Under the pieces are notes generated by a model. That model worked only from the letters and a program-made list of their open reading frames with translations. It had not been told where the DNA came from and searched no databases. Source: a virus. From it: a DNA stretch of 28,412 bases. Positions 1 through 9,000 of the stretch are shown here, one piece after another. Location: IMG/VR virus record IMGVR_UViG_3300004095_000009, positions 1 to 28,412 of that record; one strand, 5' to 3'. The translations under genes were made by a program, and so were the position numbers. The first letter of the stretch is position 1; each line of letters opens with the position of its first letter.

Positions 1-169
1 AAGGAGCGCCCCCGCCTCCACCGCCAGCTCCACCACCCGCAACAATTAAATATTGAGCAGGTATATAGGAAGGCAAAGTTTTAGCTTGTTGAACAGCTGA
101 TAAATCTAATACCCCAGCAGCGCCAAGCGTTTGATATGGCCCTATAACACTACTGTTATTTCTTTTCAT
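1..169 (-). CDS. Glycine-rich tail fibre/adhesin, N-terminal part only
   Basis: The reverse strand has an ATG at 169-167 that overlaps the stop of the preceding gene (TAATG). From it 56 codons stay open to the window edge, so only the N-terminus is visible. The protein begins MKRNNSSVIGPYQTLG, continues with a short polar stretch, and by about residue 40 reads YLIVAGGGAGGGGGAP. A hydrophobic strand followed by a polyglycine run is typical of glycine-rich domains at the ends of phage tail fibres and adhesins; this is a family resemblance, not proof. Its place downstream of the large fibre and a small protein fits a last host-recognition gene. A glycine-rich structural protein of another kind is possible because most of the gene is missing. 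There is no strong Shine-Dalgarno, so translation probably couples to the gene before it. Confidence 0.72.
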   Translation of the reverse strand, partial: MKRNNSSVIGPYQTLGAAGVLDLSAVQQAKTLPSYIPAQYLIVAGGGAGGGGGGAP

Positions 170-522
170 TACGAAATTACCTCATACGAAGCAACGGCGG
201 TCAAATAACTGTTAACGCTTGCTGTACAACGCAATGTATCTCCCTCTTGAAGGTAGACATAACGGTTCAAAATATCAAGTGAAGCACCCGCAGGAATTGA
301 TATTTGATATGCAATAGGATATGCAGTTGAAGATCGATAAACATCTACGTTAACCGTTGCAGCAGTTGAACCATTAATGTTCGCCACAATTAATGAATTA
401 ACTTTGCAAACAGTGTTGCTTCCGCTTGAATTTGTAATAATTGCGGTTGCTGTAGTTGTTACAGCTAAAACAGCAGTTGTGCCAGTAATAGTATTAGGGC
501 TGGCGATATTTGGTGCGGTCAT
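169..522 (-). CDS. Small beta-rich virion protein in the fibre cluster, unknown function
   Basis: A 117-residue protein lying just downstream of the giant fibre, with a good GGAG Shine-Dalgarno 8 bases before its ATG. It is rich in Thr, Ser, Ala and Val and poor in charge, with alternating hydrophobic and polar residues that suggest beta structure. The N-terminal third is Thr/Ala-rich (TTATAIITN). The segment around YLQEGDTLRCTASV resembles the C-terminal strands of small phage decoration or tail-tip proteins. I do not recognise a named family. Its position between two fibre genes suggests a fibre accessory, tip or decoration role. The stop overlaps the start of the glycine-rich gene, so the two are probably translated together. 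Confidence 0.78.
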   Translation of the reverse strand: MTAPNIASPNTITGTTAVLAVTTTATAIITNSSGSNTVCKVNSLIVANINGSTAATVNVDVYRSSTAYPIAYQISIPAGASLDILNRYVYLQEGDTLRCTASVNSYLTAVASYEVIS

Positions 523-537
523 TTATAACTCCAAAAA

Positions 538-3500
538 TTAACCAAAAATCAAAGCGCGACCAACCACTTGCGCCGAAGTAATACCACTTGTTCCATTAGA
601 TGCAGCAGTAATTTGTCCTTGAGCATTAACGGTTATGTTTGCTGTTGTATAACTACCCGGTGTTACAGCGGTATTAGCAATTGCCACTGTTACCGCAGCA
701 GAACCATTAAAGCTACTACCGGATAATCCCGTTCCAATTGTTAACGCATTCGTAGTATTTGCCGTGACAGTGGTGGACCCACCCAACGATACAGAATTAC
801 CGTTAATGGTTACAGATGAATTTGTTAATGATCCATTTCCAATATTGGTTATCGTATTGTTTGCGCCACTAATGGTTTTTCCGGTCAGCGTTTGCGTACC
901 AGTAAGCGTAGCCACCACTGTTGTATCAATTGCTGCCGTAATAGCAGCTGAACCGTTATAAGATGTACCAGTTAATCCTGTACCTAACGTAAGAGCAAAT
1001 GGATTGACCGCTGTAATCGTAGCTGAACCACCTAAACTAATTGCTGAACCGTTTACAGTTATTGAAGAATTAGCCAGTTGTGCATTAGTAATTGTTCCCG
1101 ATAAAGCTGTAGTAGGTATGGTTGTGGATGCGGTCATCGCACCAGTACCGTTTCCGTACACATAACCCGTTAAGGTAGTAGCACCTGTTCCACCATAACC
1201 AACCGCAATAGTTGCGCCATTCCATGTGGATGTTGTAATAACTCCCGTTGAAGATAAACTAAACAATGCAGTAGTTGCTACACCACCGTTATAAATAGTT
1301 AATCCATCACCTGTGCCAACACTAATACGTCCAAAACCCGTCGCGTAATCAACAACAATACCGTCACCAAATGAACCGGTATAAGAACCTGTTGAATACA
1401 AACCATTGCTCGCAACAATACTGGTTGCGGTAGCTGCGCCCAGCGATGGTGTAGTCAATGATGGGCTAGTTGACAATACGACACTGCCCGAGCCGGTTGT
1501 GCTTGCGCTTGATGCCGCCGTCAATTGGCCTTGAGCATTAACAGTCAAACTTGCAAGCGTATAAGAACCAGCTGTGACAGCTGTGTTGGAAAGTGCAATT
1601 GTTACGCCAGTTGAACCGTTGTAAGACGTACCGGACAAACCTGTGCCAATCGTCAACGTGTTTAAATTCAATCCAAGAGCCACGCCCGAAATAGTCGAAT
1701 TGGTTAATGCGCTATTTGGGATGTTGCTAAAAGTATTGGATGATCCTGACATTGTTTTATTTGTCAGGGTTTGTATTCCGGTAAGTGTTGTTACGACAGT
1801 GGTATCAATTGCTATTGTTACCGCAGTCGCTCCTGTATAACTTGTGCCGGTAAGTCCAGTACCGATTGTCAGTGCATTGGGATTGACAGCTGTAATTGTG
1901 CCTGAACCACCAAGACTAATTGCTGTTCCATTAACAGTAATGGACGAATTTGCTAATTGAGCATTTGTAATCGTCCCACTCAGAGCCGTCGTAGGAATGG
2001 TTGTAGATGCAGTCATTGCACCTGTACCATTGCCGTAAACATAACCAGTTAATGTCGTTGCTCCTGTACCGCCCGATGCTGCTCCTAAAGTACCCGCAAG
2101 CGTTACAGCACCCGATGTTGCAACGGTAGGGGTTAACCCTGATAGAGATGTTTGAAATGTAGATACACCAGCTCCGCCACCGTTTGATGCAGCAGTCACT
2201 CGACCTTGAGCATCAACCGTAATATTTGCACTGGTATAACTTCCGGCGGTAACAGTTGTATTGGTTAACGCAATCGTAGTCGCATTTGATCCGTTATACG
2301 ATGTTCCCGATAATCCTGTGCCAATAGTCAAAGTCGCTAAATTACTTCCAAGCGAAATGCCGGAAATAGTGCTATTTGCCAATTGTGAGTTGGTAATCGT
2401 ACCTGAAAGAGCTGTAGTAGGAATGGTCGTGCTGGCAGTCATTGCGCCAGTTCCATTGCCATACACATAGCCTGTCAGCGTTGTCGCTCCTGTGCCGCCA
2501 TTTGGTACACCTAATATACCAATAATGCTAGACGCATTGGTATATACGTTACGTACTGACGTAAAGAATTGACCGCTTGATGCGCTAGTGACGCAAAATC
2601 CAACCCGCACAGCATAATTTGGTGCAGTTGGCTGAGTGGTAATTAGGTTACCGGCAACCGCATAATCCAAATATAGGGTTTGACCAGCTGTAAATCCGGT
2701 CGTGTTGTAACCCATAACATCACCAAGAATAACAACATATCCATTTGATGACGCAGAAATATTTTGGTTAGCAACACCGATGACGTTTGAAGTTGTAAGG
2801 CTATTTGCTTGAGCAAGCGCAATTGTTGGCAAACCACCGGATTGACCGGTAATGTAAACAGGCTGGCCCAAATTAATTGTTGACTCAGTATTGTTATAAA
2901 CCTGCAACTGCACTTCTTGACCAATTACAATTTCATTATTTGTTACTCCATTGTAATAAGCCAATCCATCAGCAACACCGTCATACCAAACTTTGCCTTT
3001 CAAATAACTTGGCGCGGTTGATTGACTTGTAAATATTTCATTGTCTGAAATAGTTGGTTGGCTTAGTGTCGAAGCTATCGCGCGAACAAATGTACCCGAG
3101 CCAGTTCCGGTATATTCCGAGCTGGTCAAATGGTAATACTGATTAGCAGTACCACCCTGTAACCCCGACAATTGATCGTGTTGGGTAACTAATGGGGTTA
3201 CGACGTTCGATGCGTATTGAGTACCGTTATATGCAGCCGTAACCGTTGTGTTAGCTGTCGATGTTGTAAAACCAATTCCGCCCAGCGAATCCGTCGAATT
3301 AATCGTAAACGCTGGTTGAGTTGTTTGAACAATATACAAACCATAATTAGGCGTAATGTTTGTAATATTTGGTGAAGTCACCCCAAACAATAAATTCCAA
3401 ACCGAACCTGATACCGCCGTTTCGTTTGCGTATGTGCTTGGTACAGTAATCGTAACAACAGTATTTGATGACTTAGCGGTAATCTGATACAAGCCTTGCG

Positions 3501-6500
3501 GTGTTTGAATATACGATGCAAGTGTGTTTGTAGCCGACGCTGTGACGTTTGCAAATGGTGAACCACCGGATGCGGTAATTGTTCTTGACGTACCTGTACC
3601 CGTTGTCGTCAATGTATTGGGTGACGTATAAATGACTTGATAAGTGTTACGAGTAAACGTAGTCGTTCTACCGCCGCCAACACTATTGACACCGATATAA
3701 ATATCAAATGTCCATTGTCCAGCATCAATGGTTGTGCGACCCAATGGAGCTGATAACAAACCAATTGCTGCAACCGTATTGCCGTTAGGATTGGATGACG
3801 CTGTTTGCGTACCACCAGCTGTTACAGGCGCATTGGCAAGCGTAATAATTGGCAATACGTTATTCGTACCCGTACCAGTAATTAATGGCGTTGCATTCCA
3901 AAATGTCGTTCCAGCTCCAACACTACCCGTTTGTGAGCTATTTGCGTTAATCCAGCTAGTACCATTCCATGACAATACTTGACCAGTTGCCGGAGCGCTA
4001 ATAGCAACATCCGACAAATTTTCCAAAGGTATTGTTCCGCTATTTCCTAAACTTACAGTTACGCCAGCAAAAGTAACCGAGCTATTTGCCAATTGAGCAT
4101 TAGTGATCGTGCCGGACAATTTAGTTGTGGGAATGGTCAACGATGCTGTCATCGCTCCTGTACCATTTCCATATATATAACCTGACAAACTGGTTGCGCC
4201 CGTACCGCCGCTTGCGACAGGAATCGTACCCGTTAAAGCCGTTACAGGAATTGTCGTCGATGCTGTGACATTTCCTGACCCATTGGCATACATATACCCG
4301 GTCAAACCAGTTACAGCTAGATTGGTTGTTGTCAGATTGGTAAAAGACTCAGAAGTTGATCCGGGTACTTTATCCCATGCGCCATTTTGGAAAATAGCCC
4401 AATCACCTACATTCCAACCTGAAACACCATTTAATGTCGTATTACCCGCTACTGACACAACGTAATAATAGCCAGCAGTGCCAACCGAAGATGTCAAAGT
4501 TGGTACGTTTGTAGACGCATTCCAAGTTCCCTGATAGGCAGGGGCATTAGTGGCCTGTGTACTTATTGATGTAATTTGTCCTTGCGAGTTAACCGTAATA
4601 ACAGGAATTACGGCAGCCGAGCCATAAGTCCCCGATGTCACGCCACTATTTGCAATAACAATCGTTACTGGAGATGATCCGTTAAAACTTGTACCTGATA
4701 GACCTGTGCCAATAGTTAAAGAATTAGTAGTATTGGCTGTGATTGTTGTCGATCCACCAAGAGATACAGAATTTCCATTAACTGTAATTGATGAATTAAC
4801 TAATGACGAATTACCAATATTGGTTAAAGTATTGGATGCACCACTAATTGTTTTGTTTGTTAAGGTTTGAATACCAGCAAGCGTCGCCACTACCGTCGTA
4901 TCAATAGCAGCAGTAACCGCAGCAGAACCGTTATACGATGTGCCAGTTAAACCATTTCCTAAAGTTAAAGTATAGGGATTAATTGCTGTAATAGTTATCG
5001 AACCACCAAGATTGACGGAATTTCCATTAATCGTTACGGACGAATTAGTTAATCCCGAATTTGGTATCGTTGCATTGATTTGACTTGGTGCAATACTAAT
5101 TGCTACAGCTGACAATGCAGTTAATTGACCTTGTGCATTAACCGTTGCCTCTAATGTGCTGCCAGCGGCTCCATAAGAACCTGACACAACCGTTGTGTTG
5201 GCAATTGAAAAAGTAATCGGTGTTGAACCATTAAAGCTGCCACCTGATAAGCCTGTTCCAGCCGTTAGCGAATAAGGCACATCAGCAGTTACAGTAACCG
5301 ATCCACCCAGCGATACAGGATCACCGTTGATCGTAATGGATGAATACACTAGCGCAGCATTTGGAATGCTAGTCAGGTTTGCGCCTGAACCATAAAACCC
5401 TGAATTAGCCGTAATTGTTGTGCCAACAATCGTTGCGGGATTCGTATTACCGATCGGGGTATTGTTTAAGCTATCAAGTGTTAGTGATACACCTTGAATT
5501 GTGCCGCCTGTAATAGCGACATTATTTGCATTTTGGGTGGACATCGTACCCAATCCGCTTACTTGTGTATTACTAATTGCAATCGATGTCGTCGTTGCTG
5601 TTGTGACTTGGCCCTGTGCATTGGTAGTCAATACCGCAACCGAGCCAGCTGATCCGTATGTGCCAGCTGTACCGACATTACCTAAAGCAATCGTGACAGC
5701 TGCGCTTCCGTTGTAACTGGTCCCGGTCAAACCCGTTCCGATTGTGAGCGCATAAGGATTCACAGCAGTAACTGTTGTGCTACCACCCAACGATACGGAG
5801 TTGCCGTTAATCGTAATTGAGCTGTAATCTAACGCCGAATTTGGGATGAAAGTAAATGTATTTGTCGCGCCGCTGATATTAAGGCCGGTCAGCGTGGACA
5901 AAGAACCGCCCAATGAAATCGAATTCGATCCTAGTGTAATCGAAGAATTGGCAAGACTGCTATTAGGAATTGGAGCATTAATTTGACTTGGCGCAATGCT
6001 GATAGGCGTATTAGCCGCAGCTGTCAATTGCCCTTGAGCATTAACCGTAAAAGAAGGTACGGATGTAGCAACGCCATACGAACCAGCAGTTACGCCAGTA
6101 TTTGTAATGCTAAATTGAGTGCCAGTTAGGGTTAAACCTACTCCGGCAGTATATGTACCTGCGCCGGAAATTTGTGACCAAACAATAGGTGTTGTATCAA
6201 TTACTCCGGTTTGAGGCGCAATCGCTACCCATCCGGTATTTGCATAAAGCGTACCGTAAATTACAAATGTAAGCGCACCCGGTACTTGCGCCCAAGAGGA
6301 CATATCGCTAGAGCGCAACCATGTTGTTGTTGAAGCAATATAAATACCGTTATTAGGGGTATTATTTTGATTTTTTACTAAAACTCGATCACCGGCTACA
6401 GTTGTATAGCCATCAATTATTTGCAAACCTGAAAGAGTAATATTTGCAGTTGTTGCGACCTGACATTCTTGTTTAAATTCGCCTTGCGAATATGAATCGA

Positions 6501-6927
6501 CATATTGTTTGTTTGCCAAATCTGTCGGGTTTACAGGCAAGGTTGAAACTTGTCCTGTTGTTGTCGCCATGTTTGTAAACTGAGCAGAATACAAACCATT
6601 TTCAAGGCCATAAGTTTGAGTAAATATTGCACCTGTACCCGCAGTCATCAAGTTGGCTGCAAAATCATTTGCATTCCATGCTTGAGCTGTTGTACCTTCC
6701 TGACCTCGAACAATCGTAAACGTATCGCCACTTACCGCAGTGACATAGACGATTTCGGTTATTAAACTACTAAATGCAGAAATAAAAGTCAGTGCAAATT
6801 GTTGTCCCGATATCGGCTGCGGGAAATACTGACCAGTTCCAGCTGCCACCGTTACCGATGTTGCGGTACTGGAAATCGGTGCAGCAAGCGTCGTTTGCGC
6901 TTGGTTCGCAAATAAGAAAATGGTCAT
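538..6927 (-). CDS. Giant repeat-built tail fibre protein (2129 aa)
   Basis: This is the largest gene of the window. Residues 1-115 form an anchor domain shared with the 448-residue fibre at 7573-8919. A linker with DLANKQYVD (about 137-144), a motif common in phage fibres, follows. Residues 154-260 match a widespread fibre module (TANITLSGLQ, GDRVLVKNQ, NNGIY). Most of the rest is repeats of about 60-100 residues built on ITVNGNSVSLGG, LTIGTGLTGTSYNGS and TVNAQGQLTAAS. Non-repeat islands include a YQGTWNAST...WNVGDWAIF module (about 795-862), a QYYHLTSSEYTG segment (about 1260-1275) and a GQPVYITGQSGG...GFTAGQTLYLD module (about 1345-1455). Composition is Thr/Ser/Gly/Asn-rich with almost no Lys, as in trimeric beta-fibres. 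It begins 14 bases after the preceding stop with only a weak ribosome site. A role in receptor binding is inferred; a structural scaffold for the neighbouring adhesin is also possible. Confidence 0.9.
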   Translation of the reverse strand: MTIFLFANQAQTTLAAPISSTATSVTVAAGTGQYFPQPISGQQFALTFISAFSSLITEIVYVTAVSGDTFTIVRGQEGTTAQAWNANDFAANLMTAGTGAIFTQTYGLENGLYSAQFTNMATTTGQVSTLPVNPTDLANKQYVDSYSQGEFKQECQVATTANITLSGLQIIDGYTTVAGDRVLVKNQNNTPNNGIYIASTTTWLRSSDMSSWAQVPGALTFVIYGTLYANTGWVAIAPQTGVIDTTPIVWSQISGAGTYTAGVGLTLTGTQFSITNTGVTAGSYGVATSVPSFTVNAQGQLTAAANTPISIAPSQINAPIPNSSLANSSITLGSNSISLGGSLSTLTGLNISGATNTFTFIPNSALDYSSITINGNSVSLGGSTTVTAVNPYALTIGTGLTGTSYNGSAAVTIALGNVGTAGTYGSAGSVAVLTTNAQGQVTTATTTSIAISNTQVSGLGTMSTQNANNVAITGGTIQGVSLTLDSLNNTPIGNTNPATIVGTTITANSGFYGSGANLTSIPNAALVYSSITINGDPVSLGGSVTVTADVPYSLTAGTGLSGGSFNGSTPITFSIANTTVVSGSYGAAGSTLEATVNAQGQLTALSAVAISIAPSQINATIPNSGLTNSSVTINGNSVNLGGSITITAINPYTLTLGNGLTGTSYNGSAAVTAAIDTTVVATLAGIQTLTNKTISGASNTLTNIGNSSLVNSSITVNGNSVSLGGSTTITANTTNSLTIGTGLSGTSFNGSSPVTIVIANSGVTSGTYGSAAVIPVITVNSQGQITSISTQATNAPAYQGTWNASTNVPTLTSSVGTAGYYYVVSVAGNTTLNGVSGWNVGDWAIFQNGAWDKVPGSTSESFTNLTTTNLAVTGLTGYMYANGSGNVTASTTIPVTALTGTIPVASGGTGATSLSGYIYGNGTGAMTASLTIPTTKLSGTITNAQLANSSVTFAGVTVSLGNSGTIPLENLSDVAISAPATGQVLSWNGTSWINANSSQTGSVGAGTTFWNATPLITGTGTNNVLPIITLANAPVTAGGTQTASSNPNGNTVAAIGLLSAPLGRTTIDAGQWTFDIYIGVNSVGGGRTTTFTRNTYQVIYTSPNTLTTTGTGTSRTITASGGSPFANVTASATNTLASYIQTPQGLYQITAKSSNTVVTITVPSTYANETAVSGSVWNLLFGVTSPNITNITPNYGLYIVQTTQPAFTINSTDSLGGIGFTTSTANTTVTAAYNGTQYASNVVTPLVTQHDQLSGLQGGTANQYYHLTSSEYTGTGSGTFVRAIASTLSQPTISDNEIFTSQSTAPSYLKGKVWYDGVADGLAYYNGVTNNEIVIGQEVQLQVYNNTESTINLGQPVYITGQSGGLPTIALAQANSLTTSNVIGVANQNISASSNGYVVILGDVMGYNTTGFTAGQTLYLDYAVAGNLITTQPTAPNYAVRVGFCVTSASSGQFFTSVRNVYTNASSIIGILGVPNGGTGATTLTGYVYGNGTGAMTASTTIPTTALSGTITNSQLANSTISGISLGSNLATLTIGTGLSGTSYNGSNATTIALTNTTVTAGSYTSANITVDAQGRVTAASNGGGAGVSTFQTSLSGLTPTVATSGAVTLAGTLGAASGGTGATTLTGYVYGNGTGAMTASTTIPTTALSGTITNAQLANSSITVNGTAISLGGSGTITAVNPNALTIGTGLTGTSYTGATAVTIAIDTTVVTTLTGIQTLTNKTMSGSSNTFSNIPNSALTNSTISGVALGLNLNTLTIGTGLSGTSYNGSTGVTIALSNTAVTAGSYTLASLTVNAQGQLTAASSASTTGSGSVVLSTSPSLTTPSLGAATATSIVASNGLYSTGSYTGSFGDGIVVDYATGFGRISVGTGDGLTIYNGGVATTALFSLSSTGVITTSTWNGATIAVGYGGTGATTLTGYVYGNGTGAMTASTTIPTTALSGTITNAQLANSSITVNGSAISLGGSATITAVNPFALTLGTGLTGTSYNGSAAITAAIDTTVVATLTGTQTLTGKTISGANNTITNIGNGSLTNSSVTINGNSVSLGGSTTVTANTTNALTIGTGLSGSSFNGSAAVTVAIANTAVTPGSYTTANITVNAQGQITAASNGTSGITSAQVVGRALIFG
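1109..1194 (-). repeat. Fibre block GGTGATTLTGYVYGNGTGAM, copy A
   Basis: One of three copies encoding an identical peptide that includes GGTGATTLTGYVYGNGTGAM and TASTTIPTTA. It aligns without gaps to 1988-2073 and 2414-2499. By hand count it differs from the 1988-2073 copy at about 16 of 86 bases, with no amino-acid change over the shared part. Two more diverged protein-level copies occur near 4120-4310. Confidence 0.85.
1988..2073 (-). repeat. Fibre block GGTGATTLTGYVYGNGTGAM, copy B
   Basis: Second copy of the 86-base block. The peptide is the same as at 1109-1194, with different synonymous codons. Confidence 0.85.
2414..2499 (-). repeat. Fibre block GGTGATTLTGYVYGNGTGAM, copy C
   Basis: Third copy of the 86-base block. 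The peptide is again the same, but the codon choices differ from both other copies. Confidence 0.85.
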
Positions 6928-6941
6928 AATTTGCCAACCAA

Positions 6942-7214
6942 TTAAAGGATGCTATAGGTATCGTTCGCAGCGCCAGTAAATTGCACGTTTGTCACAGGAT
7001 AATTCAAGACATACGCAATTTGTGTCGTTTGAGTAAGCGTCGGCGTAACAGCGGGATAGTATGTTGCACCATTATCAACAGATAATTGAATTGCGCGACT
7101 ACTAGCAGAAGATGTTAAAACAATCGTTGCGGGAAATTGAACCAATTGCAAACCAACGGTTGCGGTTGTGCCTGTCAATGTTCCGGTAATCGGTGAACCA
7201 TAATTGGTATTCAT
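6942..7214 (-). CDS. Small beta-rich protein between fibre genes, unknown function
   Basis: A 90-residue protein starting MNTNYGSPITGTLTG. I chose the ATG at 7214 because AGGA lies 7 bases upstream; an in-frame TTG two codons earlier falls too close to that site. The sequence is Thr/Val-rich with few charges. It contains a segment like those in small phage proteins that describe an offset signal (SSASSRAIQLSVDNGATYYP), suggesting a compact beta-sandwich. It lies between the fibre-assembly chaperone-like gene and the giant fibre. I do not recognise the family. A fibre-linked or decoration role is inferred from position only. Confidence 0.75.
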   Translation of the reverse strand: MNTNYGSPITGTLTGTTATVGLQLVQFPATIVLTSSASSRAIQLSVDNGATYYPAVTPTLTQTTQIAYVLNYPVTNVQFTGAANDTYSIL

Positions 7215-7225
7215 TTTCAATTCCT

Positions 7226-7564
7226 TTAAGTCGTAGTTGGCGCGACAGGCCAGTTAATATTGTTTGGAAAACCGGATTGAGCAGGTACATCTCGCAATGC
7301 TTGACGATAAGTTGCCCATTGAGTTTGTACATCTGAAGTCAAAGGATTGCCCGGAATTTGTGTCCAATCGCTTAATGTAAGCAAATAATTTCTTTTTTTA
7401 ATTGCTTGAACGGCTGTACCCGAAATAGAATTTTCAAAATCTAAATACCTAGCATCATCATCAGCAATCGTTCCCTGATTTGGATATTGCGTAGCATTCT
7501 GAACAGAAGTAAATACTGCAATAACTTTTGTTTGTGTCGAATCTGCAAATTGAACGTATTTCAT
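7226..7564 (-). CDS. Tail fibre assembly chaperone-like protein
   Basis: A 112-residue protein. Its C-terminal half has the pattern of the phage tail-assembly-chaperone family found beside fibre genes (PF16778 type, from memory): RNYLLTLSDWTQIPGNPL, WATYRQALRDVPAQSGFP and NINWPVAPTTT. In that family the conserved core is an SDWTQ...PL segment, then W..YRQ.LRD.P, then a terminal WP.P. The N-terminal half (KYVQFADSTQTKVIAVFTS) is more variable and probably binds the particular fibre. The likely role is folding or trimerising the fibre at 7573-8919, the giant fibre, or both, in the cytoplasm before virion assembly. It starts 8 bases after the stop of the 448-residue fibre gene, which supports translational coupling. 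Confidence 0.72.
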   Translation of the reverse strand: MKYVQFADSTQTKVIAVFTSVQNATQYPNQGTIADDDARYLDFENSISGTAVQAIKKRNYLLTLSDWTQIPGNPLTSDVQTQWATYRQALRDVPAQSGFPNNINWPVAPTTT

Positions 7565-7572
7565 TTTTATCC

Positions 7573-8919
7573 TCAGAATCGATAGCTAGAAATTTCAACG
7601 GTTAAGTTGATTTGGGGTGTGCTTGGTCCCAAATAATAAAAAAGTGTTTGTGGAGTTAAAAATGTTAAATCAGGAAATGGGCTATTAAAACTTGGATAAT
7701 ATGCCTCATAATCATATGTTTGAACACCCTTAATGTAATATTCAAGATAACCTTGAGTATTAATATAAGTATTTCCAGCACAACAATAAGCATTAATTGG
7801 AACAACGCCACTAACATCAAAATTCCCCGATTGAGGAGATGTTGTGTAATTACTTACTTGAAATGAAGTATTATTTGGAAATGTTATCCAGCGATCTTTT
7901 TGATAACCAATAACCAATTGACTTGATGCGGTACGCCAAACACTAATCAGAGCTGAAGCCGTATAACCAGCTGGCATATTTGAACCGCCATAAATACTTG
8001 GCGCAAATATGCTGGTTGTATTTGTAGCAAGAATACTTGTTGCGCCAGTCGATGGATTAAAAATTGCATAAATACCGACATAACCATTTGCTGGAGGACT
8101 ACCCGCATCCATGCCACCAGCGCCCGTAGCTGCCAAATTAATTGACTGACTGTAATTAGCAAGTTGATAAGTAGTTCCGCCAAGTGACGTTTCTACAATA
8201 ATTTCATCAGCAGTAAATGTTGCATTAGACGATGCAGCTGCAATATTCATTCGACCATTTCTAATATCTCCTACAACCGAATTAACTTGCGAAAAACCTG
8301 TTGCTGGATTTTGCATAACATATGCACCAAGGCCAGCGCTCCAAGTAAATTGGCAAGGATAATTTGTTGTAATATCACCGCCCGACAAAGGAATATTATT
8401 TCCTTTAACAATTGGCGCAGATGAAAGAATTGTTGAACCGAGTGTTAATACAAGTGTGCTTGCACCTGTATTGGTATTTGATGCTTTAACAATAAAATTA
8501 AAACCATCAGGAAGGGTTGCAAGCTGAGATGTAATAGTTGCAGTTAATGCGTTGGCTGTTCCCCCAGCTGTGCCATAGGTGTAAATACCTTTTTGCAGCT
8601 GATCTTCTTGAACCATATTGGCCTGAGTACCGCCAGTTGGAAACATTGCAGCGGTATCACCAGCAAGCCAATTTTTAGCCGTTGTTCCATCTTGACCACG
8701 AACAATTGTTATCGTATCGCCAGTTCGCGCAGTAACCAATACAATTTCATTAATCAGGCCAGTAGCAGCATCAACAAAAGTTAAATAAAAACCTTGTCCT
8801 GTGCTTGGATTAGGGAATAGTGAGCCTGTACCTGATTGAAGTGTAGCGGTCAGGGTGGCGCTCGAAATTGGGGCCGCTAGAGTCGTTTTTGCATTGTTTG
8901 CGAATAACAAGATGGTCAT
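7573..8919 (-). CDS. Tail fibre protein (448 aa) sharing its N-terminal anchor with the giant fibre
   Basis: The N-terminal ~105 residues (MTILLFANNAKTTLAAPISS, then TITIVRGQDGTTAKNW) align directly with residues 1-105 of the 2129-residue fibre, so both probably attach to the same baseplate site. Residues about 115-200 resemble a common fibre module (GTAGGTANALTAT, LPDGFNFIVKASNTNTGAST). The C-terminal half is Tyr/Asn/Ser-rich and ends in VEISSYRF. It looks like a unique beta-structured receptor-binding or spike domain with no enzyme motif that I can see. It is the first gene after a 170-base AT-rich gap carrying a promoter-like sequence, so it may head its own transcript. Its role as a receptor-binding fibre is inferred from domain layout and neighbours. 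Confidence 0.85.
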   Translation of the reverse strand: MTILLFANNAKTTLAAPISSATLTATLQSGTGSLFPNPSTGQGFYLTFVDAATGLINEIVLVTARTGDTITIVRGQDGTTAKNWLAGDTAAMFPTGGTQANMVQEDQLQKGIYTYGTAGGTANALTATITSQLATLPDGFNFIVKASNTNTGASTLVLTLGSTILSSAPIVKGNNIPLSGGDITTNYPCQFTWSAGLGAYVMQNPATGFSQVNSVVGDIRNGRMNIAAASSNATFTADEIIVETSLGGTTYQLANYSQSINLAATGAGGMDAGSPPANGYVGIYAIFNPSTGATSILATNTTSIFAPSIYGGSNMPAGYTASALISVWRTASSQLVIGYQKDRWITFPNNTSFQVSNYTTSPQSGNFDVSGVVPINAYCCAGNTYINTQGYLEYYIKGVQTYDYEAYYPSFNSPFPDLTFLTPQTLFYYLGPSTPQINLTVEISSYRF

Positions 8920-8948
8920 AGCAAAGCCTTAATAAGTTTATACTTTAA

Positions 8949-8992
8949 TAAAAAGTAAAGTTATCATGTCCACTTTATATCCTTACTTTTTA
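8949..8992 (-). promoter_or_regulatory. 10-bp perfect inverted repeat ahead of the fibre genes
   Basis: TAAAAAGTAA at 8949-8958 and its exact reverse complement at 8983-8992 are separated by 24 bases. The repeat lies in the 170-base gap (8920-9089) between the last baseplate gene and the first fibre gene. It could be a weak RNA hairpin or an operator. It lacks the GC stem and U tract of an intrinsic terminator. The rest of the gap is AT-rich and I see no open frame of interest in it. Confidence 0.4.
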
Positions 8993-9000
8993 CCTGACAA
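8974..9000 (-). promoter_or_regulatory. Candidate sigma70-like promoter for the fibre genes
   Basis: On the minus strand TTGTCA (9000-8995, five of six matches to the -35 consensus) is followed after 15 bases by TATAAA (8979-8974, five of six matches to the -10 consensus). The 15-base spacer is shorter than ideal. The site is about 55 bases before the ATG of the 448-residue fibre and overlaps the inverted repeat, which would suit a regulated promoter. AT-rich DNA yields such matches by chance, so confidence is low. Confidence 0.3.

Larger units (their letters stand above)
580..6130 (-). repeat. Coding repeats of the giant fibre, nine LTIGTGLTGTSYNGS-type units
   Basis: Reading the encoded protein, the core LTxGxGLxGxSxNGS (one copy has YTGA) occurs nine times. 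A degenerate unit precedes it near residues 258-310. Two unit types alternate after the core. One continues with an IANTTVTAGSY...TVNAQGQLTAAS tail, the other with AIDTTVVATLxGxQTLTNKT. The units are often introduced by a further block, ITNAQLANSS plus ITVNGxxxSLGGS. Spacing is irregular because unrelated modules are interspersed. This is a protein-level repeat; the DNA copies are diverged at synonymous positions, so it is not a tandem DNA repeat. Confidence 0.85.

Noticed and set aside
538-6927. CRISPR-like or satellite DNA array because of many repeats
   Set aside because: The repeats are irregularly spaced, diverged at silent sites and in one reading frame, so they are protein repeats of a fibre.
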